Assembly (NCBI GenBank): GCA_012270625.1
Contig: JAAXHZ010000388.1
Location: 1 to 5,045, forward strand
Length of the DNA: 5,045 nucleotides
Origin: Dehalococcoidia bacterium
GTDB lineage: Bacteria > Chloroflexota > Dehalococcoidia > SAR202 > UBA11138
Direction: 5' to 3'
Shown: one piece after another, positions 1 through 5,043 of the stretch
How the letters are laid out: every line of letters begins with the position of its first letter
Position numbering within the stretch: the first letter of the stretch is position 1
Made by a program: the position numbers and the translations under genes
The notes under the pieces: generated by a model
Seen by the model: the letters and a program-made list of their open reading frames with translations, nothing else
Told to the model about the DNA's origin: nothing
Database searches by the model: none

Positions 1-173
1 GAGCCAAGGGAATGGCCGAGGGTAGAACCGAGGGCAGAACCGAAGGAGAAGCGGAAGCCAACACTCGCTGGCGTGCTTGGTACTCGCGACTCCTGGAGGC
101 CCAGGCCAGGGGTGAGCCTTTCGATGAGCCGCCTCCGGACGGCGCTCCACGATCTGACAACGACCAATCCTAA
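1..173 (+). CDS. 3' end of a small protein with four-residue repeats and a GEPFDEPPP tail (5'-truncated)
   Basis: The last 56 codons of a gene that begins left of the window are read in the frame starting at base 3 and stop at TAA 171-173. The peptide has a charged repeat of period four (AEGR, TEGR, TEGE, AEA; residues 5-19 of the visible part), then a Trp/Arg-rich helix with W23, W26 and R29, then GEPFDEPPP (residues 37-45) and a short polar end. The function is unknown. The tail matches that of the minus-strand membrane protein at 3431-3904: 17 of 27 positions are identical without gaps, starting from the shared AN. That similarity is the main evidence that this frame is coding, because the competing frame 73-330 gives no recognisable protein. 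By analogy the missing N-terminal part may carry membrane helices, but this is not visible. An in-frame ATG at 12 is unlikely to be the true start, since the frame is open to the window edge. Confidence 0.72.
   Translation, partial: AKGMAEGRTEGRTEGEAEANTRWRAWYSRLLEAQARGEPFDEPPPDGAPRSDNDQS
15..59 (+). repeat. 12-bp in-frame tandem repeat in the truncated gene
   Basis: Three full units and a partial fourth with a 12-bp period lie at 15-26, 27-38, 39-50 and 51-59. Each encodes four residues of the form x-E-G-R/E. The first two units differ at two bases only. A four-residue period suits an extended charged helix, and unit number could change easily by slippage. Confidence 0.75.
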
Positions 174-231
174 ACCAGTGTCTGACAATCTTCCCTTCAT
201 GTCAGCAACCCATCCTCCAAGCATGTTTTCA

Positions 232-246
232 GAGTGTCGCACACTC
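232..246. repeat. Small perfect hairpin between the first gene and the PHP gene
   Basis: GAGTGT (232-237), a CGC loop and ACACTC (241-246) form a perfect 6-bp stem. It lies 58 bases after the first gene's stop and 85 bases before the PHP start. No T-run follows, so it is a weak terminator candidate at best. A short dyad operator is equally possible. The rest of 174-330 holds no gene or promoter that I can support. Confidence 0.3.
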
Positions 247-330
247 ATGTCAAGTCAACCCTGCCATAGAACATTTCACGACATGCCCGCTCTACAGTTT
301 TCTATGCAGTATTCCGGAGACTTGAGATAG

Positions 331-1095
331 TTGCCCTCCCTGTTCGACATGCACGTCCACACCAACCGGGGCAGTCCGGACAGTGGCCTTACGCCGGAGG
401 AGATGGTGAACGACGCGCGGCGTCTCGGAATCACCGGAATTATGGTGACGGAACATGACGGCTGGCCTCGGCACGATTTCGAGGCGTTCGAGCGAACGGT
501 CGATGACATCGTGCTGGTCAGGGCACTTGAGGCATACACCCCGCTCGGCCACGTAATCACGATGGGGCTGGAAGGCCACGTCGCGGGCTACGGGGACAGC
601 ATCGAGGTCATTCGCACACTGAGGCGGGAAGTGGACAAAGTCGGGGGGTTCATGATCCTCGCCCACCCCTTCAGGTTTCTGTTCGATCTGCCGCACTACA
701 CGCAGAACATGCTGTTCCAAGAGGCGGACAAGATACCGAAGACAGCCGAAGAGGCCGCGGAGCATCCAGTCTTCAAGCTTGTGGACGAAGTCGAGGTGGT
801 CAACGGCGGCAACATAGAGATCGAGAACCGCTTCGCTCAGGAGGTTGCTGCGCTGCATGGCTTCTGGGGTACCGGAGGATCGGACGCGCACTCGCTCGAC
901 GGGCTTGCGCGGGGAGTGACGGCGTTCAGGGGCGATGTCAGAAACGAGAGGGACCTGCTGGAAGCGCTGCGCGCGGGAGACTTCGCGCCCATCGAGAACT
1001 TCCACATAGGTAAGCCTACCAACTACGGACGGGCAAGCTGGCTAAGGCCGGACATGCTCGTCAGCGAATCGCAACATGACAGCGCCGCTGGCTGA
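331..1095 (+). CDS. PHP-domain metal-dependent hydrolase / phosphoesterase
   Basis: A 254-residue PHP-superfamily protein, probably a cytosolic metal-dependent phosphoesterase. PHP proteins form a distorted TIM barrel binding up to three divalent metals. Candidate ligands are all visible: DMHVHT near the N-terminus (H8, H10), EHD (E41, H42), E67 in ALEAY, H74, AHP (H112), and GSDAHS close to the C-terminal third (D185, H187). EVVNGGN (155-161) is also typical. The length suits a stand-alone PHP enzyme rather than a polymerase PHP domain. The start is TTG at 331: an in-frame TAG ends at 330, and the next ATG (349) would lie inside the metal motif at DMHVHT. GGAGA at 316-320 is a reasonable ribosome binding site about 10 bases upstream. 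The substrate is unknown; relatives act on phosphomonoesters, histidinol phosphate or nucleotides. There is no signal peptide or membrane segment. Confidence 0.9.
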   Translation: MPSLFDMHVHTNRGSPDSGLTPEEMVNDARRLGITGIMVTEHDGWPRHDFEAFERTVDDIVLVRALEAYTPLGHVITMGLEGHVAGYGDSIEVIRTLRREVDKVGGFMILAHPFRFLFDLPHYTQNMLFQEADKIPKTAEEAAEHPVFKLVDEVEVVNGGNIEIENRFAQEVAALHGFWGTGGSDAHSLDGLARGVTAFRGDVRNERDLLEALRAGDFAPIENFHIGKPTNYGRASWLRPDMLVSESQHDSAAG

Positions 1096-1113
1096 CAGGC
1101 CACACGTCTGATC

Positions 1114-1131
1114 GGGGTGTGCTTTCACCCT
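1114..1131 (+). terminator. Weak hairpin after the PHP gene
   Basis: GGGTG (1115-1119) pairs with CACCC (1126-1130), extended by a G-T pair at 1114/1131, with a six-base loop. It starts 19 bases after the PHP stop codon. The stem is short and has no T-run, so termination here is only a possibility. Confidence 0.25.
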
Positions 1132-1169
1132 TGACCTGAGGGATGGGAGTTTTACACAGATAGAGAGAG

Positions 1170-1292
1170 GCTTCGCTGGTGTTGGGGCAGCTGCCTTTCG
1201 ACGGTGGTCAAACCCGGCGAGGAGGGTCGCCAATCGCGACTTTCGGTATAAAACCAAGCGCGAGCACGAAAGACCAATGGCACCAGCGAAGC
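1170..1292. repeat. Intergenic element bounded by a perfect 12-bp inverted repeat
   Basis: GCTTCGCTGGTG (1170-1181) recurs as its exact reverse complement at 1281-1292, 99 bases away. The enclosed DNA holds further self-complementary pieces: a 10-bp palindrome at 1186-1195 (GGCAGCTGCC), GTCGC/GCGAC at 1226-1240, and CTTTCG (1195-1200 and again 1240-1245), both complementary to CGAAAG (1267-1272). Outside the arms, GTTTTA (1149-1154) and TAAAAAC (1293-1299) could extend pairing across a bulge. It could be a structured RNA, an untranslated leader or trailer, or a small MITE-like element. No flanking target duplication is evident, and I recognise no known RNA family. It lies upstream of the promoter at 1364, so it is not in the leader transcribed from that promoter. 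Confidence 0.5.
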
Positions 1293-1325
1293 TAAAAACG
1301 ATTATCCCATTCGGGCACCTTACGG

Positions 1326-1345
1326 GGTCAACGTTTTTGCTGACC
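1326..1345. promoter_or_regulatory. Possible operator dyad upstream of the promoter
   Basis: GGTCA (1326-1330) and TGACC (1341-1345) form a perfect 5-bp inverted repeat with a 10-base, T-rich spacer. It ends 18 bases before the -35 box, a position suited to an activator or upstream repressor site. The half-sites are short, so chance is a real alternative. No regulator gene is present in the window. Confidence 0.25.
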
Positions 1346-1363
1346 TGTTTTCAGTCGGAATCC

Positions 1364-1391
1364 TTGACAGTACATGACACTCATTTACAAT
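1364..1391 (+). promoter_or_regulatory. Sigma70-type promoter of the first luciferase-like gene
   Basis: TTGACA (1364-1369) matches the -35 consensus fully. TACAAT (1386-1391) differs from the -10 consensus at one base. The spacer is 16 bases. Transcription would start near 1398, giving a leader of roughly 30-35 bases before the ATG at 1432. The in-frame ATG at 1390 sits inside the -10 box and so cannot be the start of a message made here. Confidence 0.75.
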
Positions 1392-1421
1392 GGGCGTCAA
1401 TCGCATGTTGGCGCAGTTTTG

Positions 1422-1429
1422 GGAGGGAG
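1422..1429 (+). promoter_or_regulatory. Ribosome binding site that sets the start at 1432
   Basis: GGAGGGAG lies with its GGAGG core five bases before ATG 1432. Neither upstream in-frame ATG (1390 or 1405) has a comparable site, so this site decides the start codon. Confidence 0.8.
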
Positions 1430-1431
1430 CT

Positions 1432-2628
1432 ATGATTGACAAATTTGGAAGCCTGTTCGCAGGACATATCGATCTCGAAGACATCGGTTTCGAGGCCACC
1501 GCCGCCAACGACCGGTTCTACTCCAATGAAAGGCTCGCCACTGTCTTCGACAAAACAGAGGCCATGTGCGTGCTCATGGATGAGCTTGGCTACGACGTGT
1601 TCTGGATGGCGGAGCACCACTTTCAGCCGGAAGGCTACGAGTGTATCCCGAACATACTTCAGCTCAGTGTGCACCTGGCGCATCTCACGAAGCAGATCAA
1701 GTTTGGCTGCGGTTTCAATATCGCCCCGATGTGGCACCCGCTAAGACTTGCCGAGGACTACGCCACCGCAGACATTCTTACCGGGGGGCGCGTAATCTTC
1801 GGAGTTGGCCGCGGCTACCACACACGCGAAGTCGAGGCGTTCGGCGCACCGATGATGAGTCAGGACGAGAACCGCGAGCTCTTCGAGGAACAAGTCGAGG
1901 TCCTGTTCAAATCCTTCGACAACGAATCGTTCTCCCACCATGGCAAGCACTACACCATCCCGCCAGAGGTGCCGTATAGGGGCTACACTCTCAAGGAGAT
2001 AACCCTGGTGCCAAGACCTATCAATCTTCCGGTCGAATGGTGGCAGCCCATCGTCAGCGCCTCTGACCGTGCTCTGAACTTCATGGCTAAGTACGGCATC
2101 AAGGGTGTCATCGGAGGCGGGGCGGCTCCTGGCGGCGCGTCCGAGCAGGTCGTCCAAAGGTGGCAGGAGGTCCAGGCCGCGCATGGGAACGAGACCGAGC
2201 TCGGCGGCGACCTGATACTCGGAATATCGTACTTCATCGCTGATTCTGAAGAAGAGGCAATACGGCTAGCGAGGCCGTACTATGAAGAGAACATGAAGAT
2301 GTTCGCGCCCTTGGGATTTGTACGTGGTCTGACCGACGACCAGCTCGACGCGCTTGCGGACCCGGCGCGTGCGCCTCACGCAAATCTCCCGACGCTGGAG
2401 GAAGCCGTCGAGGCAGGCTCCTGGATCGTTGGGCGTCCGGAGCAGATCAGAGAGCGTATAGAGGAGATAGAGGACAGGTGGCCCGGCTTGGACCACGTCA
2501 ACATGGGTCTCCCCGTCGGAACGCCCCAGAGCGTTCTTCTCGAACAGCTAGAGGTCTTCGGCAAGGAGGTAATGCCTTACTTCAAGAGCCGAGTGCGTGA
2601 GCCGGAAGCAGTGCCTGCTGACGACTAG
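1432..2628 (+). CDS. Luciferase-like (LLM class) flavin-dependent oxidoreductase
   Basis: A 398-residue member of the bacterial luciferase-like monooxygenase superfamily (COG2141). These enzymes are cytosolic TIM barrels that use reduced FMN or F420 to oxidise or reduce small organic molecules. Family signatures visible: LGYDVFWMAEHHF (52-64), a buried strand IKFGCGFNIAPMWHP (89-103), RLAEDYATADILTGGR (105-120), then FGVGRGYHTREVEAFG (from 123). The C-terminal part has the usual WIVGRPEQIRERIEE segment that closes the barrel. The start at 1432 is preferred over the longer frame from 1390, because the latter begins within the -10 box and lacks a ribosome binding site. The protein is longer than the second luciferase-like enzyme at 3901-4974 and belongs to a clearly different subfamily. 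Flavin versus F420 use and the substrate cannot be told from sequence alone. It probably has its own transcription unit, perhaps reading through into coaE. Confidence 0.92.
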   Translation: MIDKFGSLFAGHIDLEDIGFEATAANDRFYSNERLATVFDKTEAMCVLMDELGYDVFWMAEHHFQPEGYECIPNILQLSVHLAHLTKQIKFGCGFNIAPMWHPLRLAEDYATADILTGGRVIFGVGRGYHTREVEAFGAPMMSQDENRELFEEQVEVLFKSFDNESFSHHGKHYTIPPEVPYRGYTLKEITLVPRPINLPVEWWQPIVSASDRALNFMAKYGIKGVIGGGAAPGGASEQVVQRWQEVQAAHGNETELGGDLILGISYFIADSEEEAIRLARPYYEENMKMFAPLGFVRGLTDDQLDALADPARAPHANLPTLEEAVEAGSWIVGRPEQIRERIEEIEDRWPGLDHVNMGLPVGTPQSVLLEQLEVFGKEVMPYFKSRVREPEAVPADD

Positions 2629-2660
2629 GAAGACACGAGTTCACAGGCAGCATAATTGTG

Positions 2661-2681
2661 GGGCGGGCGCGATGCCCGCCC
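2661..2681 (+). terminator. GC-rich hairpin between the oxidoreductase gene and coaE
   Basis: GGGCGGGC (2661-2668) and GCCCGCCC (2674-2681) form a perfect 8-bp all-GC stem with the five-base loop GCGAT. It begins 32 bases after the stop codon. The following bases (TTCGCTTG) are only mildly T-rich, so it may attenuate or protect the 3' end rather than terminate fully. The form also resembles dispersed extragenic palindromes, but only one copy is seen here. Confidence 0.5.
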
Positions 2682-2719
2682 TTCGCTTGTCCCTGAAGTC
2701 TATGGCGGAGATGGGTTAG

Positions 2720-3385
2720 ATGCCCCTGATTATCGGTGTTACAGGGTCAATAGCGACCGGGAAGTCAACGGCCTGCCAGGTGATGGTCGATATGGGAGTT
2801 GTCCACTGCGATGCCGATCGAATCGTTCACAGGCTGTACGACCCGGGAACCGACGCCTTCGATCGAATCGTCGGGATATTCGGAGAGGAGATCGTGGGAT
2901 CCGACGGCTTCATAGACCGCCGAATACTCGGCGCAAAAGTGTTCGGTAAACCCGAGGAGATGAACAAGCTCACGAGCGCAATCGGAAGCATTGCCGACGC
3001 CGTAAAAGGAGTCATAGACGAGTGGAATCGGTCTATGTCCGCACACGAAGTCGCTGTGCTGGAGGCCGTGAACCTAGTCGAGGCAGGGTATGGGCAGTGG
3101 TGTCATCAGGTGTGGCTGGTGGCCTGTGACAACGACATAGCCAGGCGCCGACTCGCCGAAAGAAACCAGTACTCGGACGAAGAAGTCGAACAGCGTCTCG
3201 CCAGTCAGAGACACTGGGAGGAGCGAGCGCCAGCCTCGGACACTGTCATATTCAACAATGGCTTGGAAGAGCAGTTCGTGTCTGAGATCAAGAGCCGGTT
3301 CACTCACACGAGCCATCTGTGGCAGGCGGGAGAGCTAGAGCCGTCGCGGTATCTGGCGTGGTGGGAAGAGAGGGTCACAGGTTAA
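2720..3385 (+). CDS. coaE: Dephospho-CoA kinase (divergent CoaE)
   Basis: A 221-residue P-loop kinase for the last step of coenzyme A synthesis, ATP-dependent 3'-phosphorylation of dephospho-CoA in the cytosol. Visible: the Walker A loop TGSIATGKST (8-17), the DAD motif (31-33) that aligns without gaps with the catalytic region of E. coli CoaE, DGFIDRRILGAKVF (62-75), and a lid-like RRRLAERNQYSDEEVEQRLASQ (143-163). Oddities: the His-Pro usually found near residues 89-90 reads Gly-Ser; the PLLFE-type motif reads VNLVEAGY (117-124), keeping the glutamate; and about 25 residues rich in Trp extend past the usual end. The Walker loop, DAD and lid are intact, so activity is likely. ATG 2720 has GGAG at 2707-2710. 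It follows the oxidoreductase gene by 91 bases across a hairpin and converges with the minus-strand operon. A CoaE-like kinase with a shifted substrate is the alternative. Confidence 0.85.
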   Translation: MPLIIGVTGSIATGKSTACQVMVDMGVVHCDADRIVHRLYDPGTDAFDRIVGIFGEEIVGSDGFIDRRILGAKVFGKPEEMNKLTSAIGSIADAVKGVIDEWNRSMSAHEVAVLEAVNLVEAGYGQWCHQVWLVACDNDIARRRLAERNQYSDEEVEQRLASQRHWEERAPASDTVIFNNGLEEQFVSEIKSRFTHTSHLWQAGELEPSRYLAWWEERVTG

Positions 3386-3398
3386 CTCGACGAAACAC

Positions 3399-3446
3399 AG
3401 ATAACGGATATCGATTCATCACGCTAATCTCTACGATCCGTTGTTT
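3399..3446. terminator. Possible shared terminator between convergent genes
   Basis: AACGGAT (3403-3409) and ATCCGTT (3436-3442) are perfect reverse complements. Adding outward pairs with two G-U wobbles gives an 11-bp stem (3399-3409 with 3436-3446). The loop is 26 bases. It lies just after the coaE stop and overlaps the last codons of the minus-strand gene, with a T-rich stretch following on the plus strand. The long loop makes it a modest candidate. Confidence 0.3.
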
Positions 3447-3904
3447 GATTGAGCAGTCAGGGTGGGTGGAGGCTCGTCAAAGGGCTCGCCATTTTCGAGG
3501 GCGGCCAGACGACGCTCGTTCCAAGCCTGAAGGCGTTCGTTGGCTTGGATGAAGGCCTCATTGAGGGCCTCATTGATGGCCTCGTCGATCTGCTTCTGTC
3601 GTCTCTTCCTTAGCGCGTCTTCCAACGCTCCTCCGAGTACCATTGAAAACCTCCCCAACTCCGTCAAGGTAATAGCGAGACCGGCGGCACCGAGGCAGTT
3701 TCTGCCGATGCTTCCCATCATGGCTTCAATAGCCTGCGACCAGTGTGGGTATGATGAATGAGTTGCCTCGTACCAGATCACCCGCGCTATGCTGATTGTA
3801 CTCAATCCTGTAAAAATGGCAAAGTAGGCACTTCTCCACTTGGGGTCAACTGCCCATATGGATTCTCTCTGCGACTGCTTCTGGAGGTGAGTCTCATGGG
3901 TCAC
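3431..3904 (-). CDS. Small two-helix membrane protein with GEPFDEPPP tail, function unknown
   Basis: A 157-residue protein I cannot assign to a named family. It has a polar N-terminus, a likely membrane helix at about 25-45 (AYFAIFTGL through ARVIWY), a loop of some 20 residues, and a second hydrophobic stretch at about 69-94. That second stretch contains E82 and R85, so it may be amphipathic. A charged helix (95-137) follows, including a DEAI-NEAL-NEAF repeat at 107-118, then GEPFDEPPP at 139-147 and a polar end. The start is GTG at 3904-3902, sharing four bases (GTGA) with the stop of the upstream oxidoreductase gene; no in-frame ATG occurs before residue 62. The overlap implies translational coupling, as no strong ribosome binding site is seen. 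The tail is shared with the truncated gene at the left edge. A membrane tether or scaffold role is conceivable but is not shown. Confidence 0.8.
   Translation of the reverse strand: MTHETHLQKQSQRESIWAVDPKWRSAYFAIFTGLSTISIARVIWYEATHSSYPHWSQAIEAMMGSIGRNCLGAAGLAITLTELGRFSMVLGGALEDALRKRRQKQIDEAINEALNEAFIQANERLQAWNERRLAALENGEPFDEPPPTLTAQSNNGS
3551..3586 (-). repeat. 12-bp in-frame tandem repeat in the membrane protein gene
   Basis: Three adjacent 12-bp units (3551-3562, 3563-3574, 3575-3586) encode NEAF, NEAL and DEAI when read on the minus strand. The two left units differ at one base; the third has drifted further. The position, just before the tail module, matches that of the 12-bp repeat in the truncated gene at 15-59. 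Confidence 0.75.
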
Positions 3905-4974
3905 AGTCGGTCGGTGGCCCCTTCGATCTCTGACTCGGGATCAACCCCCATAGCCTTTGCCACCAGTTCGTATGACCTCACACGGTGCTCGAAGTAGTAG
4001 CAATTGGTCACGATTCCGATGTTGGCGGTCTGATACCGTTCAGCCGACGCGAGAATGCCCTCGCGCACCTGGTCCGGATCCCCTTCGATGTAGCTCTTGG
4101 TGGATTGGGCCATGTACTCCTTGGCGTAGTCATCCAGGGGCCAATCGATGGCCTCTTCCGGGGGAAGAAGTCCGCCTGTGGTTAGGCCGAGGGCCGATAT
4201 CACCTTATTGAGAGTGCGGGACGCGCCGACGAACTTGGCCTCCTCCTCGGTCGGGGCGCAGATCACCTGAAGGCCGACATGAACCTTCGGCTCAGAAAGA
4301 TAATCCGAGGGCTGGAAAAGCTGTCGGTACAGGTCCGCCATTCGGGGGCCGTACTCGGAAGTGTTGCCAAAGAAGTCGGCGAAGCTGAACGGGAGTCCAA
4401 GGTGGGCCGCTAGCTGTGCGCTGTAGTCGGAGGACCCCAGCAGCCATACTTCCGGCACGGTGTCGGGTTGACTACCGGGCTGGGCGCTGATCTCGTGCAG
4501 AGGATGGCCTTCCGGCAGAGTGCCGTTGAGGAATCCGAGAAGGTCGCCGACCATCTGGGGAAACTCTCTGAGCACGTCCACGGGCGGTCTTGGGTGGCTC
4601 AGCGCGGCGGCTGTCAGCCTGTCGCTGCCCGGCGCGCGTCCAATGCCCAGGTCGATCCGGCCAGGATAGAAAGCGTCGAGTATCCTGAACTGCTCCGCGA
4701 CCTTCAGGGCCGAATAATGGCTGAGCATCACACCGCCGCTGCCGACGCGAATCTCGTCGGTGTTGGCGGCGATCTGCCCTATGAGAATCTCTGGGCTAGT
4801 ACCAGTAAAAGATGCTGAGTTGTGATGCTCAGCGACCCAGTATCTCCCGTAACCGAAGTCTTCGGCGTGCTTAGCGAGCCACACGGTCTCTCTGAGAGCC
4901 TGGGAGGGACTTCCACCCTTCCGAATTGGTGACTGGTCCACCACGCTCATCTCTATGTCGCCGGCTGCTGCCAT
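3901..4974 (-). CDS. Luciferase-like (LLM class) flavin-dependent oxidoreductase, YhbW/MsnO8 type
   Basis: A 357-residue luciferase-like monooxygenase of the group that includes E. coli YhbW and the MsnO8-type enzymes, probably FMN-dependent and cytosolic. Hallmarks in order: SVVDQSPIRKG (10-20), FGYGRYWVAEHHN (40-52), TSPEILIGQIAANT (59-72), IRVGSGGVMLSHYS (75-88), LKVAEQFRILDAFYPGRID (90-108) and LGIGRAPG (109-116). The usual proline before HYS is a serine here. A C-terminal GDPDQVREGI segment is typical of the barrel end. ATG 4974 is chosen because GAGGTGA lies at 4982-4976; a second ATG at 4950 directly before SVVDQSP is possible but lacks such a site. It is the first gene of a minus-strand pair, its TGA overlapping the GTG of the small membrane protein. 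The substrate is unknown; long-chain aldehydes or sulfur or nitrogen heterocycles are known for relatives. Confidence 0.92.
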   Translation of the reverse strand: MAAAGDIEMSVVDQSPIRKGGSPSQALRETVWLAKHAEDFGYGRYWVAEHHNSASFTGTSPEILIGQIAANTDEIRVGSGGVMLSHYSALKVAEQFRILDAFYPGRIDLGIGRAPGSDRLTAAALSHPRPPVDVLREFPQMVGDLLGFLNGTLPEGHPLHEISAQPGSQPDTVPEVWLLGSSDYSAQLAAHLGLPFSFADFFGNTSEYGPRMADLYRQLFQPSDYLSEPKVHVGLQVICAPTEEEAKFVGASRTLNKVISALGLTTGGLLPPEEAIDWPLDDYAKEYMAQSTKSYIEGDPDQVREGILASAERYQTANIGIVTNCYYFEHRVRSYELVAKAMGVDPESEIEGATDRL

Positions 4975-5014
4975 TTCACCTCGCCTTCAAAATCAGTCGT
5001 CACACCTAAACGGT

Positions 5015-5043
5015 AGTCTAGGCATTCATCATAGCCAGTTCAA
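5015..5043 (-). promoter_or_regulatory. Likely promoter of the minus-strand operon
   Basis: On the minus strand, TTGAAC (5043-5038) and TAGACT (5020-5015) are separated by 17 bases. Each matches the sigma70 consensus at four of six positions. Transcription would begin near 5008, leaving a leader of about 34 bases before ATG 4974. A loose dyad, CCTA (5005-5008) with TAGG (5019-5022), overlaps the -10 region and might be a repressor site. The window ends two bases beyond the -35 box, so upstream elements cannot be judged. Confidence 0.4.

Larger units (their letters stand above)
1096..1431. other. 336-bp gene-free region between the PHP gene and the first luciferase-like gene
   Basis: No open frame here has credible protein features or a good start. 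The stretch holds, in order, a weak hairpin (1114-1131), the inverted-repeat element (1170-1292), a GGTCA/TGACC dyad (1326-1345), a strong sigma70-like promoter (1364-1391) and the ribosome binding site of the next gene (1422-1429). No tRNA or rRNA signature was seen. Confidence 0.7.

Noticed and set aside
198..252. Repeated CATGTCA (198-204 and 246-252) as paired operator sites
   Set aside because: Two 7-mers in 55 bases with no promoter boxes nearby are too weak to distinguish from chance.
73..330. Open frame on the plus strand between the left edge and the PHP gene
   Set aside because: It overlaps the better-supported tail-encoding frame ending at 173, has no ribosome binding site or family features, and simply ends at the TAG preceding the PHP start.
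292..1005. Long minus-strand open frame antisense to the PHP gene
   Set aside because: It mirrors the codon pattern of the opposite strand. The translation has no domain signatures, while the PHP metal motifs on the plus strand are unambiguous.
1042..1257. Minus-strand frame covering the PHP 3' end and the intergenic region
   Set aside because: It has no ribosome binding site or family resemblance and crosses the end of a real gene. Its composition looks random.
1182..1280. Possible tRNA or known riboswitch inside the inverted-repeat element
   Set aside because: No T-loop GGTTCGA-type motif, no acceptor stem with the right spacing and no riboswitch core that I recognise. It also lies upstream of the promoter of the next gene.
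1170..1292. Insertion sequence or MITE as a firm call
   Set aside because: The inverted ends are present, but there is no transposase frame, no target-site duplication and no second copy in the window, so only a neutral repeat call is made.
1741..2184. Minus-strand open frame inside the first luciferase-like gene
   Set aside because: It is wholly inside a clearly coding gene, has low-complexity charged sequence and no recognisable motif. The shorter frames in the same gene were rejected likewise.
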